A stretch of DNA of 64,000 bases from Actinomycetales bacterium. GTDB taxonomy: Bacteria; Actinomycetota; Actinomycetes; Actinomycetales; Microbacteriaceae. The translations under genes were made by a program, and so were the position numbers. Positions 18,901 to 27,308 of this stretch are shown here, piece by piece. How positions within the stretch are numbered: the stretch's first letter is position 1; each line of letters opens with the position of its first letter. Under the pieces are notes generated by a model. That model saw only the letters and a list, made by a program, of their open reading frames with translations, was not told where the DNA came from and did not search any database. Where the stretch lies: positions 1-64,000 of the forward strand of contig JAATFB010000020.1 in the NCBI GenBank assembly GCA_015655415.1. The letters run 5' to 3'.

Positions 18901-19967
18901 CCCGACCGCTGTCTCGCCGACGCCTGCGAGATCGCCTCGATCGGGAGCCGCTGCACCTTGGCCCGCGTCGAGTACCGGGAGATGCGGGCGGTTCCTGCGT
19001 CGATCACGTACCGGATGCCCGGCACCGTCAGGCTCGTCTCGGCGACGTTGGTGGACAGCACGATGCGACGCCGCGTGCCCGCCGGCGGAGTCGAGAACAC
19101 ACGGTGCTGATCCGCGGCGGACAGGCGTCCGTACAGCGGCAGCACCTGGGTCGTGGCGGTATCGCCCCGGCGTGCGAGGTGGCCGCGCACGGCGTCCTCC
19201 GCGTCCCGGATCTCCGACTCGCCGGAGAGGAACACGAGGACGTCTCCGGGCTTCTCCCGGGAGAGCTCGTCCAGGGCATCCGTGATGCCGGTGAGGTAGT
19301 CGCGGTCCGCCGAGGGAACGGCATCAACGTCTGTGTCATCGTCCTGGTGCTCGGCGACGAGGGGACGGTACCTGATCTCGACGGGATACGTGCGGCCCGA
19401 CACCTCGATCACCGGCGCCGGCCTGCCGTCGGCGGCGAAGTGCCGGGCGAAGCTCTCCGGGTCGATTGTGGCGCTGGTGACGATCACCTTGAGGTCCGGA
19501 CGGCGCGGCAGCAGCTGCTTGAGGTAGCCGAGCAGGAAGTCGATCGTGAGGCTGCGCTCGTGGGCCTCGTCGATGATGATCGTGTCGTACGCGAGGAGAT
19601 CGCGGTCGCGGTGGATCTCGTTCAGAAGGATCCCGTCCGTCATCACCTTGATGCGCGTGGCCTCCGACACCTCGTCGGTGAACCGCACCTTGTAGCCGAC
19701 GAGGCCGCCGACCTCCTGCCCCAGCTCCTCGGCCACGCGCTCGGCGATGGCGCGGGCGGCGATGCGCCGCGGCTGAGTGTGCCCGATGGACTCCCGGCCC
19801 AGCTGGAGGCAGATCTTGGGAAGCTGGGTCGTCTTGCCCGACCCGGTCTCGCCCGCGATGATCACCACCTGGTGCTCCTCGATCGCGCGCGCTATCTCCG
19901 CCCGCTGCTGCACGACGGGCAGCTCGGGCGGGAAGCGGATGGCGGGGAGGCCGGGACCAGCGGACAT
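15906..19967 (-). CDS. hrpA: ATP-dependent RNA helicase HrpA (DEAH box)
   Basis: Large DEAH/RHA helicase, 1353 aa. Walker A GETGSGKTT is at 39-47, the DEAH box (IIIDEAHERS) near residue 132, the SAT motif in VTSATIDPE, and motif VI in QASARQRSGRSGR. The long C-terminal region carries the DUF3418-type domain of HrpA proteins. Between about residues 443 and 497 an in-frame repetitive insertion (three near-identical 14-residue units) replaces what is normally a short linker before the KTGRTLARLPIDPRF segment. The gene is preceded by a 143-bp divergent region shared with azlC. Confidence 0.93.
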   Translation of the reverse strand: MSAGPGLPAIRFPPELPVVQQRAEIARAIEEHQVVIIAGETGSGKTTQLPKICLQLGRESIGHTQPRRIAARAIAERVAEELGQEVGGLVGYKVRFTDEVSEATRIKVMTDGILLNEIHRDRDLLAYDTIIIDEAHERSLTIDFLLGYLKQLLPRRPDLKVIVTSATIDPESFARHFAADGRPAPVIEVSGRTYPVEIRYRPLVAEHQDDDTDVDAVPSADRDYLTGITDALDELSREKPGDVLVFLSGESEIRDAEDAVRGHLARRGDTATTQVLPLYGRLSAADQHRVFSTPPAGTRRRIVLSTNVAETSLTVPGIRYVIDAGTARISRYSTRAKVQRLPIEAISQASARQRSGRSGRTSDGIAIRLYSQEDFERRPEFTEPEILRTNLAAVILQMISLGLGDIAAFPFLTPPDPRGVKDGLDLLAELGAVASPPGPRSAAEGDASRNPERPGFDTRAAAPHAAQPTRDTRAAAPHAAQPTRDTRAAARHAARPTREAATLTKTGRTLARLPIDPRFGRMLVEAGRHGVVREVMAIVAGLTVQDPRERPLERRAQADQQHARFIDPASDFITLLNLWNHLEQRQQELSSSAFRRLCRAEYLNYLRIREWQDLYRQLRRTCTPLGLVSSGSNGDPDAIHKSLLAGLLSHIGLRDAQRKDYVGARNTRFLIFPGSVLAKKQPEAVMSAELVETSRLFARMNARIDPAWAEPLAGDLVRRSHSEPHWEKRQGSAVVFERVTLFGVPIVARRRVRLGRIDPRLARELFIRHALVGGEWPGDDGGRARDHAFDFQRANARLRAELEEVEERTRRRDILLDDEAMVAFFDRRIPADVTDTRSFESWWRRERRTNGRLLTMRREDLLDDAAEATVDDEAFPPVWRQGDQRLAISYRFQPGTDDDGVSVHVPLALLPRLSPVGFDAQVPGLRTELITALIRTLPKALRRSVVPAADWATRIAAELPDGIGPDAPSPGEGGTGETEPFAGILSRTIRRLTGTPVDSDDFDLERVPPHLRVTFRVVDERSRTVASGKDLVELQRRLAPEVKKSVAKASARRHDPIERTGLTIWDFDELPRFVDTEQGGSGADAPRSVIRGYPTLAVERGGVAIRVVGTRQEQERTLPDGVRRLLLNAVPSPLGYVQEHLTSAEKLALAGSPYPSTKALFEDCLAAVADSVLFEAAPDGLVFTRAAFTDVRERLSAVVMDSMFDAVALVARILSEARTAEKTLSAAPSMALLGALTDALAQLAGLVFPGFVSRTGLARLRHLPRYLQALVWRIQRLPDNPGRDRLWMTEVHTASARFTDAGGSIPLPPHADPRLVHVRWMLEELRVGLFAQHLGTAETVSLQRIQRALAGAS
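18480..18630. repeat. Three 42-bp direct repeats plus a hairpin, inserted in frame in hrpA
   Basis: Units of 42 bp start at 18480, 18522 and 18564; the third is truncated. They are followed by an inverted repeat with 15-bp arms (one mismatch) at 18592-18606 and 18616-18630 around a 9-base loop. The palindrome resembles the TCGAAACCC-type repetitive palindromes that are often intergenic in Microbacteriaceae. The whole element stays in frame with hrpA. Confidence 0.8.
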
Positions 19968-20110
19968 GGGTCCGTCAGTCTACCGGCGCCGCCCGGCGTC
20001 GGCCGCGGCGTGCTGGGCGGACGGCCCCGCGCGCGCCGCCGCCCTGGTGGGAGCGCTCGCCCCGCGGTCAGGCGCCGCGGCGGATCGCCGCGCCTGGCAG
20101 ACTGAGACGG

Positions 20111-20839
20111 GTGAGACTCTGGCGCTCTCCCGCGGCTCGGACCGGAGCGTCCGTCGCCATCGCGACCGGGTTGTACGGTGTGTCGTTCGGTGCGCTCGGC
20201 GTGACGTCGGGACTCGACTTCTGGCAGACGCAGGCCCTCAGCCTGCTGTTGTTCTCGGGCGGCTCGCAGTTCGCCTTCATCGGTGTGCTCGCAGGGGGCG
20301 GGACGCCGGGCGCGGCGCTCGGGTCGGCGGCGCTCCTGGGCATCCGCAACGCCGTCTACGGCATGCAGCTGAACGCGCTGATCCGGCCGACGGGCTGGCT
20401 GCGCCTCGGGGCCGCGCACGTCACGATCGACGAGTCCATGGCGACCACGAGCGCACAACGCGACCCGGACGAGCAGAGGCGGGCGTTCTGGGTGACCGGG
20501 ATCGGCATATTCCTGCTGTGGAATGCGTTCACCGCGCTCGGTTCGCTTCTCGGCACCGCGATCGGCGATCCGAAGACATGGGGCCTCGACGGTGCGGCGG
20601 TCGCCGCCTTCCTCGCGCTGCTGTGGCCGCGGTTGAAGGGTCGTGAGCCGGCGGCGATCGCCGTTGCGTGCGCCGTCGCGACCGTTCTGGTGGTCCCGTT
20701 CGTGCCGCCGGGCATCCCCGTGCTCGTGGCCGCACTGGTCGCCGCCGTCTGGGGGCTGGCCGGCGCCGGCCCGGCGCACGAGGGCCTCGAGCCGGACGTC
20801 GAGCCGCCCCATCGTGCCGGCGAGGGGAGGATGCCATGA
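20111..20839 (+). CDS. azlC: AzlC family branched-chain amino-acid exporter, large subunit
   Basis: Integral membrane protein of 242 aa. The N-terminal part carries the family hallmark GVSFGALGVTSGLDFWQTQA and LFSGGSQFAFIG, followed by several hydrophobic helices. With AzlD it forms an exporter of branched-chain or related amino acids. The start is GTG 20111. Its stop overlaps the azlD start as ATGA (20836-20839), so the two are translationally coupled. Confidence 0.92.
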   Translation: MRLWRSPAARTGASVAIATGLYGVSFGALGVTSGLDFWQTQALSLLLFSGGSQFAFIGVLAGGGTPGAALGSAALLGIRNAVYGMQLNALIRPTGWLRLGAAHVTIDESMATTSAQRDPDEQRRAFWVTGIGIFLLWNAFTALGSLLGTAIGDPKTWGLDGAAVAAFLALLWPRLKGREPAAIAVACAVATVLVVPFVPPGIPVLVAALVAAVWGLAGAGPAHEGLEPDVEPPHRAGEGRMP

Positions 20840-21147
20840 TCACCTGGCTCTACGTCCTCGTCGCCGGCGGTGTCGCGTTCCTCACCAAGCTCGTCGGCTA
20901 TCTGGTCCCGGCGACGCTGCTGAAGCGCAGGCGCATGACTCGGGTCGCCGGCACGCTGACGATCGGCCTCCTGGCCTCCCTCACCATGATCAACACGCTG
21001 GCGAACGGTCAGCAGCTGGCGTTCGACTCCCGGATCGGATCGCTCGCGGTCGCCCTCCTCGCACTGCTGTTGCGTGCCCCGTTCCTCGTCGTTGTGCTGC
21101 TGGGCGCTGCGGTCGCAGCGCTGCTGCGCCTTGCCGGGCTGCCGTAG
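20836..21147 (+). CDS. azlD: AzlD family branched-chain amino-acid exporter, small subunit
   Basis: Small membrane protein of 103 aa with three to four hydrophobic segments, including the typical GVAFLTKLVGYLVP near the N-terminus. The start at 20836 is preceded by GGGGAGG and overlaps the azlC stop. It is the partner of AzlC. Confidence 0.9.
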   Translation: MITWLYVLVAGGVAFLTKLVGYLVPATLLKRRRMTRVAGTLTIGLLASLTMINTLANGQQLAFDSRIGSLAVALLALLLRAPFLVVVLLGAAVAALLRLAGLP

Positions 21148-21206
21148 GGGCCTGGCGCCGCTTGCGGCGGCAGCGGGATCGGGGAACGCGCCGCTAGCGT
21201 GGAACC

Positions 21207-22037
21207 ATGACCGAGACCACAGTTCCCACCATCGAGACGAACAACGGGACCGCGATCCCGCAGCTGGGGTTCGGCGTGTTCCGGGTCGACCCCGCGCGCA
21301 CTGCCGAGATCGCCGGAAACGCTCTCAGCGTCGGCTATCGGCACATCGACACCGCGGCCGGATACCACAACGAGGACGGCGTGGGGGAGGCGGTGCGGGC
21401 GTCCGGCATCGCCAGGGACGACCTCTGGATCACCACCAAGCTCGCCAACGGCGACCAGGAGCACCCGGAGGACGCCTTCCAGGCCAGCCTCGACGCGCTC
21501 GGCTTGGACCACGTCGACCTGTACCTCATCCACTGGCCGCTGCCGGCCAAGGGCGTCTACCCGCAGGTGTGGAGGTCGCTGATCTCGATCGCCGAGAGCG
21601 GGCGAGCCAGGTCGATAGGCGTCTCGAACTTCCAGGTCGAGCATCTGGAGCGCATCATCTCCGAGACCGGCGTGACGCCGGCGGTGAACCAGGTGGAGTT
21701 GCACGTGGAGTTCCAGCAGCGTGAGCTGAAGGCGTTCCACGACGCGCACGGCATCGCCACCGAGGCCTGGTACCCGCTCGGCGGCGGCACCCTGAGCGAC
21801 GCCCCCCAGCTGCGGCAGATCGCGGATGCGCACGGAAAGACCGTCGCTCAGGTGATCCTGCGCTGGCACATTCAGGACGGGAACATCGCCATCCCCAAGT
21901 CGAACCACCGCGAGCGCATGGTCGAGAACCTCGACATCTTCGACTTCGCGCTGAGCGACGACGAGCTGCGGGCCATCGCCGCTCTCGACAAGGGCGAGGC
22001 AGGTCGCCGCGGCACGCACCCGCTGAAGATGGGCTGA
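21207..22037 (+). CDS. Aldo/keto reductase (2,5-diketo-D-gluconate reductase type)
   Basis: NADPH-dependent carbonyl reductase of 276 aa. The catalytic tetrad is recognisable: Asp and Tyr in YRHIDTAAGYHNE, Lys in WITTKLAN and His in YLIHWPLP. The C-terminal cofactor motif IPKSNHRERMVEN is typical of AKR5 members. It is a single gene on the plus strand with its own spacing, and its physiological substrate cannot be told from sequence. Confidence 0.92.
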   Translation: MTETTVPTIETNNGTAIPQLGFGVFRVDPARTAEIAGNALSVGYRHIDTAAGYHNEDGVGEAVRASGIARDDLWITTKLANGDQEHPEDAFQASLDALGLDHVDLYLIHWPLPAKGVYPQVWRSLISIAESGRARSIGVSNFQVEHLERIISETGVTPAVNQVELHVEFQQRELKAFHDAHGIATEAWYPLGGGTLSDAPQLRQIADAHGKTVAQVILRWHIQDGNIAIPKSNHRERMVENLDIFDFALSDDELRAIAALDKGEAGRRGTHPLKMG

Positions 22038-22096
22038 GCCGTGCCGCGCGGCGGCGCTCGTGTCCATTCGGCGTCCCCCGGTCGGGACGATCGGGC

Positions 22097-22423
22097 TCAG
22101 TCGTCCGGATCCCGGCGCTCGGAGCTGGCGGGGATCAGTGCCAGCACGAACAGCAGGCACAGCAGGGCGAAGATCGCCAGGCCGCAGAGCAGGTCGCTGG
22201 GCCTGCTGGGGAACAGCCGACCGTCGATGGAGACCACCATGGAGGTCTCCACGAGGCCGAAGAGCACGTAGAACACGGCGAGGCCGGCGATGAGCCAGCC
22301 CGGGCGGGAACCCCGCCGGTGCAGGGCGGTGCGCCGCAGCTCCACCGTGAACGCCAGCAGGAGCACGGGCAGGATCTGCGCCATGGATGCCGCCGTGGCC
22401 CTGTCCACGATCGTGACCGTCAC
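22097..22423 (-). CDS. Small integral membrane protein of unknown function
   Basis: Hypothetical protein of 108 aa. Three hydrophobic stretches (around 14-27, 45-62 and 80-98) separated by Arg-rich loops suggest three membrane helices, ending in a charged tail. It starts with GTG and lacks a clear ribosome binding site, so the exact start is uncertain. No family recognised. Confidence 0.6.
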   Translation of the reverse strand: MTVTIVDRATAASMAQILPVLLLAFTVELRRTALHRRGSRPGWLIAGLAVFYVLFGLVETSMVVSIDGRLFPSRPSDLLCGLAIFALLCLLFVLALIPASSERRDPDD

Positions 22424-22464
22424 GTGGCGACTCTAGACCACCGTGCGAGCGCCCTCCGGCGGCC

Positions 22465-22806
22465 TCACGCCGCGTTCAGCCGGCCCAGCATCCCCCACAC
22501 GGCACGCGTGAGCTCGGGGTGGTCGAGGGCGACGCGACGCAGCAGCTGGTACTCGAAGCGCTCACGCTCCTCCGGCGGCGCCGAGGGGTGATACGCCTTC
22601 GCGCGGGCCTCGCCGAGGTCGTGCGCCTGGATCGTCTCGTCCCGCAGCGTCAGCACCACCTGCTCGTCGACGGTGGGCAGATCGGGCATGAAATCCCAGG
22701 GATCGTCGCCGAGACGGCAGCGCAGCTCGACCACGGCGGCCAGCTCGTCGCGTGCCTCCTGACGCAGTGCCTCGAGGCTCATCGGATGCCTGCGGTAGGC
22801 GTCCAT
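22465..22806 (-). CDS. Hypothetical protein, acidic and soluble
   Basis: A 113-aa protein without membrane segments, rich in Glu, Arg and Leu, probably helical. A strong GGGAGGT six bases before ATG 22806 supports translation. It contains a Pro/Asp-rich segment (DDPWDFMPDLPTVDEQ) and a helical C-terminus (RRVALDHPELTRAVWGML). No function can be assigned. Confidence 0.7.
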   Translation of the reverse strand: MDAYRRHPMSLEALRQEARDELAAVVELRCRLGDDPWDFMPDLPTVDEQVVLTLRDETIQAHDLGEARAKAYHPSAPPEERERFEYQLLRRVALDHPELTRAVWGMLGRLNAA

Positions 22807-23011
22807 CCGCAGACCTCCCTCCGATGCCGCGTGCGTGATCGCACCAGAGTACGACGGTCGCCCTCCGACGGCGAATCACGCCGCGAGGGAGGTGACGATC
22901 CGTTGCGCGACCGCGGCGCACGCCGGGCGGGCGCCCGGGCGGCCCGTGATGGGCGGGACACAGGACCAGGCGGCCCGCCTCGCCTAAGATCGATCTGACG
23001 AGAGGAGCCGG

Positions 23012-24601
23012 ATGCAGGAATTCGACGGGATAGGGCCGTCCGTGAGCGGCGCGCCGCAACCCGTCATCGTCTCGGTTCCCGAGCGGATGCGGCGCTTCGA
23101 CCGTGACGACATCGTGCTGCGGAACAACGAGTACGCGCTGCGCAACACGTTCCTCACCCCGCGCGAGAGCATGGTCGAGGACCTGCTCGCGGTGCGCGAC
23201 GCGCTGGATGCCGCCGGCGTCCGCTATCTGCTGGTGCGCGCCGACGACGACCGTCCCGTTCTGGCCGTCGCTCGGGCCGACCGTGCCGCCGTCGACGCCG
23301 CGCTGGCCCGGTCCTTTGCCAACGAGCCGTTCTACGCCAAGCCGCTCGACAAGCAGCGGGGCGGACCGGTGCTGCTCGCGGACGGCGCCCTGGCAGACAA
23401 GCACCGCGGTGACGTGTTCCGCCTCTATCGGCCGCGGATCGAGCCCATCGGACGGCTCAGATACGGACCGGCGACCGCGTTCCAGCTCGAGTTCTGGCGG
23501 TTCGGCGACAACGAGATCGTGGCGCCGCGTCCGAACGCGCTGACCAGGAGGCGCCTGCTGCTGGTCGAGGCGATCGACGACGAGGTTCAGCTGTACGGGC
23601 GCACCTGGCCGACGCTGCAGAACATGTTCGCCCCGCTGGCCAACGCGGTCGACTTCGACATCGACATGGTCTTCTCATGGGTGGACGGGTCGAGCACCGA
23701 GTACCAGCGCATCCGTGCCGAGCACATGAGGGCATACGTCGTCGGCGACGGCGACGCGGCTCCCGCGCGCTACCGGCAGATCGACGAGCTCAAGTACGCG
23801 CTGCGCAGCGTGCACCTGTTCGCGCCGTGGGTGCGCAACATCTTCATCGCCACGGACTCGCCGCGCCCCGCGTGGCTGGCGGAGCATCCCCGGGTGCGGA
23901 TCGTGCGCAGCGAGGAGTTCTTCTCCGACCCCTCCGTGCTGCCGACCTACAACTCGCAGGCCGTGGAGTCGCAGCTGCACCGCATCCCCGGGCTCGCAGA
24001 GCACTTCCTCTACTCCAACGACGACATGTTCTTCGGCCGTCCGGTGTCTCCGACACTGTTCTTCTCGCCCGGCGGGGTGACGAAGTTCGTGCAGGCGTCC
24101 ACCCGCATCGGACTCGGTGAGAACGCCCAGTGGCGCAGCGGCTACGAGAACTCGGCGCGGGTGAACCGGCGGCTGCTGCAGGAGCGGTTCGGCCGGGTGA
24201 TCACCCGACACCTGGAGCACTGTGCCGCGCCGTTCCGCAAGAGCGTCTCGTTCCGGCTGGAGGAGGAGTTCGCCGACGACTTCGCGCGCACCGCCGCCAG
24301 CAGGTTCCGCTCTGCGAGCGACATCTCGGTCACGAACTCGCTCTACCACTACTACGCCCTGCTGGAGGGCTACGCGGTCGAGCAGACGCAGGCGAAGGTG
24401 CAGTACATCGAGACCACGCTGAGCCGGGCAGAGGGACAGATGGCGAGGCTGCTCGGGCGGCGGGACCAGGACATGTTCTGCCTCAACGACGGCAGCAGGC
24501 CGGAGATCCCGGACGAGCAGCGGATCGAGAACGTGCGGTCGTTCCTCGAGCGGTACTTCCCCATCCCCGCGCCCTGGGAGCGTCAGGCGACAGAGCGTTG
24601 A
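23012..24601 (+). CDS. Stealth family sugar-phosphate transferase
   Basis: Predicted hexose-1-phosphoryl transferase of 529 aa that builds phosphodiester-linked surface polysaccharide. Stealth conserved regions are visible in order: CR1 (DIDMVFSWVDGSS), CR2 (QIDELKYALRSVHLFAPWV and FLYSNDDMFFG), CR3 (ASDISVTNSLYHYYALLEG) and CR4 (FCLNDG). A poorly conserved N-terminal part of about 220 residues precedes CR1. The gene stands alone here, with no capsule or wall-polymer genes beside it. Confidence 0.9.
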   Translation: MQEFDGIGPSVSGAPQPVIVSVPERMRRFDRDDIVLRNNEYALRNTFLTPRESMVEDLLAVRDALDAAGVRYLLVRADDDRPVLAVARADRAAVDAALARSFANEPFYAKPLDKQRGGPVLLADGALADKHRGDVFRLYRPRIEPIGRLRYGPATAFQLEFWRFGDNEIVAPRPNALTRRRLLLVEAIDDEVQLYGRTWPTLQNMFAPLANAVDFDIDMVFSWVDGSSTEYQRIRAEHMRAYVVGDGDAAPARYRQIDELKYALRSVHLFAPWVRNIFIATDSPRPAWLAEHPRVRIVRSEEFFSDPSVLPTYNSQAVESQLHRIPGLAEHFLYSNDDMFFGRPVSPTLFFSPGGVTKFVQASTRIGLGENAQWRSGYENSARVNRRLLQERFGRVITRHLEHCAAPFRKSVSFRLEEEFADDFARTAASRFRSASDISVTNSLYHYYALLEGYAVEQTQAKVQYIETTLSRAEGQMARLLGRRDQDMFCLNDGSRPEIPDEQRIENVRSFLERYFPIPAPWERQATER

Positions 24602-24658
24602 GGGCCGCGCGTGAACACCGCGCCGGGCCGCCCGCGGAGGGGTGCGTGCCTCAGCGCA

Positions 24659-25597
24659 TCAGGCGAGGACCGGCAACGGCATGGTCAGCGGCGGCTCGGG
24701 CCTCACGGGAGCGTTGACGCGGTCGGCGATCCGGATGCCCTCCGCCCGCAGCCGGCGTGCCGTCTCGGCGGCGTCGACGTAGTCCAGCGCGCCGTATTGC
24801 CCGACCGGCACCACCGAGTGCAGCACCGTGCCGGGGTAGACGTGCACCAGATTGAAGGCCTGTGCGCCGTCGCGGCCCCTCGTGCCGCCGACGGGCACGT
24901 TCAGATCCTGCGTGTAGCAGGTCGCGCTGGCCACGGAGACCGGGATCCCGGCGAAGGTGGCAGTGGAGGAGTAGTGCAGGTGACCGGCCAGGATGCTGCG
25001 CACATCGGAGCCCTCCACCACCTCCGCCAGGGCGTGCTGGTCGCGCAGCTCGACGCTCACCGCGAGGTCGAGCACTGTCGGCACCGGCGGGTGGTGCATG
25101 GCGAGGATGGTGCCGTGCGGGGCGGGGATCGCCAGCTCCTCCGCCAGCCAGTCGAGCTGGTCTCCGGTGAGCTCGCCGTGATGTGCGCCGGGCACGGTCG
25201 TGTCGATCGTGATGACCCTCAGTCCCCCCACGTCGTAGACGCGGTCGACCGGTCTCATCGTCGGCACCTCGCGCAGCAGCTCCGAGCGGAACGAGGCCCT
25301 GTCGTCGTGATTGCCCATGACCCAGATGACCTGAGCGCCCAGGGACACCGCGACCGGCTCGACGAGCTCGCGCAGCCGTGAGTAGGCGTCCGGCTCGCCC
25401 TTGTCTGCGAGGTCGCCGGTGAACACGATCGCCTCCGGACGACCGCGGGAGTCGGCGAGCTCTCCGAGCAGGCGCCCGAGGAGCTCGGCGGAGTCGACGC
25501 GGTCGTACAGGCGACGCCCGCCGGCGAGCAGGTGCGTGTCGCTGATGTGCACGAGGAAGTGATCGGGACGCGGATACTCGGCTGTTCGCACAGTCAC
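24659..25597 (-). CDS. Metallophosphoesterase of the CpdA / class III cyclic-nucleotide phosphodiesterase type
   Basis: Calcineurin-like phosphoesterase of 312 aa. Metal-binding motifs appear in order: [30 protein letters not shown] and AGHLHYSS. This set matches the mycobacterial Rv0805 and CpdA group, which hydrolyse cyclic nucleotides and other phosphodiesters. The cytoplasmic location is inferred from the absence of a signal peptide. It stands alone, divergent from a MerR gene. Confidence 0.88.
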   Translation of the reverse strand: MTVRTAEYPRPDHFLVHISDTHLLAGGRRLYDRVDSAELLGRLLGELADSRGRPEAIVFTGDLADKGEPDAYSRLRELVEPVAVSLGAQVIWVMGNHDDRASFRSELLREVPTMRPVDRVYDVGGLRVITIDTTVPGAHHGELTGDQLDWLAEELAIPAPHGTILAMHHPPVPTVLDLAVSVELRDQHALAEVVEGSDVRSILAGHLHYSSTATFAGIPVSVASATCYTQDLNVPVGGTRGRDGAQAFNLVHVYPGTVLHSVVPVGQYGALDYVDAAETARRLRAEGIRIADRVNAPVRPEPPLTMPLPVLA

Positions 25598-25855
25598 AGC
25601 ATTATTCGATCACTGTCGCCTCTCTGCCGCATGAACGCCACGCGAACTTCCCGTCTCCGCGGGGTGACCACGACCCGTGTGGAGAGTGCGGCCGATGGCC
25701 CCGGACCCGCCTCCCCGCGCGGCGCGGCGGCCGGCCCGCGCGCGGCCGAGGGCCATGGTCGGGCTGCGGATATCATCCCGATAACGATTTGCGATCGCCG
25801 CCCGGATGCCGCCATGACTTGACCCGGAGCGCGCTCCGGCGGCCACCATGGTCAC

Positions 25856-26218
25856 ATGACGACGATGACACCCTCGCAGGCGGCGGCGAACCTCGGAGTC
25901 TCCGCCGAGACGCTCCGCTACTGGGAGCGCGCGGACATCCTCTCGCCGGTCGGCCGGGACTCCAGCGGCCGGCGGGTCTACACGGATGACGACCTCGAAT
26001 CGATCGACGTCGTCAAGTGCCTGCGCCAGACGGCCATGCCGATCCGCACGATCCGCGAGTTCGTCGAGCTCGCCCGTCAGGGCAGCGGAACCGAGCGGGC
26101 ACGGCTGGAGATGCTGCGCGCGCACCGCGATCGGGTGCTGGAGGACATCCGTCGTCGGCAGCAGGCGCTCGAGCACATCGAGCACAAGATCGACTACTAC
26201 GAGGAGATCACGCGGTGA
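25856..26218 (+). CDS. MerR family transcriptional regulator
   Basis: A 120-aa regulator with an N-terminal winged helix (TPSQAAANLGVSAETLRYWE and GRRVYTDDDLESIDVV) and a C-terminal coiled-coil dimerisation helix. No metal-binding Cys cluster is present. Its stop overlaps the start of the following aldo/keto reductase as GTGA (26215-26218), so it probably controls its own operon in response to an organic or oxidative signal. Confidence 0.9.
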   Translation: MTTMTPSQAAANLGVSAETLRYWERADILSPVGRDSSGRRVYTDDDLESIDVVKCLRQTAMPIRTIREFVELARQGSGTERARLEMLRAHRDRVLEDIRRRQQALEHIEHKIDYYEEITR

Positions 26219-27213
26219 CCACGATCAGCACCAGACGCCTGGGCCGTTCCGGACTCGAGGTGAGCGCCCTCGGCCTGGGCACGTGGCCGCTGGGCGGCGA
26301 CATGGCCTCCGGCGACCTCAAGCTCGGCTACGCGGGCATCGACGAGCGCGAGACCGTCGAGGCGCTCGAGCGCGGGCTCGCCGCCGGCGTCACCCTCGTC
26401 GACACCGCCGACGCGTACGGCGCAGGCCACGCCGAGCGGGCGCTCAGGCCCGTGCTCGCCGCCCATCCCGACGTGCTGATCGCCACCAAGTTCGGCAACG
26501 TCATCGACGAGTCGACCCGGCAGCTGACCGGAGTCGATGTCTCGCCCGACTACGTGCGATCGGCGGCGGAGGCCTCCCTCGGCCGGCTGGGGCGCGAGCG
26601 CATCGACCTGTACCAGCTGCACACGCCCGACGTCTCCCCGGCGCAGGCGGAGGACCTGGTCGCGACACTGGAGGGTCTTGTCGAGGCGGGCACGATCGCC
26701 TGGTACGGCGTGAGCACCGACGACCCCGACCTCGCCCGTCCGTTCCTCCCCGGCGAGCACTGCACCGCGATGCAGATCTAACTGAACGTGCTCGACGACA
26801 ACGCCGCCATGATCGGGCTGTGCGAGAGCGCCGACCTCGGCGTGCTCTGCCGCTCGCCGCTGGCCATGGGCCTGCTGAGCGGAAAGTACTCGGCCACCCG
26901 GCCGGTGTCGGGCGCCGACGACGTGCGCACGCATCAGCCGGAGTGGATGAGATGGTTCGTCAAGGGGAGCCCGAGCCCCGACTACCTCGCGGCGCTCGAC
27001 TCCGTGCGGGCGGAGCTCACCACCGGAGGGCGCTCTCTGGTGCAGGGCGCGCTGGGCTGGATCTGGGCGCGCTCCGACCGGGCCATCCCCATCCCCGGCT
27101 TCCGCAACGCCGGTCAGGTCGACGACCTGATCCGAGCGATCGACCACGGACCGCTTCCGGCGGACGCGTTCGAGCGCATCGAGCAGGCGCTCCGCGGCCA
27201 GACCGTGGCGTGA
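26215..27213 (+). pseudogene. Aldo/keto reductase interrupted by an in-frame TAA
   Basis: The frame runs from GTG 26215 to TGA 27211-27213 but has TAA at 26779-26781. The N-terminal half has the catalytic residues: Asp/Tyr in TLVDTADAYGAGHAE, Lys in IATKFGN and His in YQLHTPD. The C-terminal half continues in the same frame (LNVLDDNAAMIGLCESADLG), as in intact homologues where Gln or His occupies the stop position. The break falls just after CTAMQI and removes the last two-fifths of the barrel. It is coupled to merR. A true nonsense mutation or a sequence error are both possible. Confidence 0.87.
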
Positions 27214-27308
27214 GCCGGCGGCCTCGCGGATTCCCGGCCGCTCGCCGTCCGGACCGGCGGTCATCGTCTTCGTCGGCGATCAATCCCCATCGGCAATCAA
27301 GGAGGACC

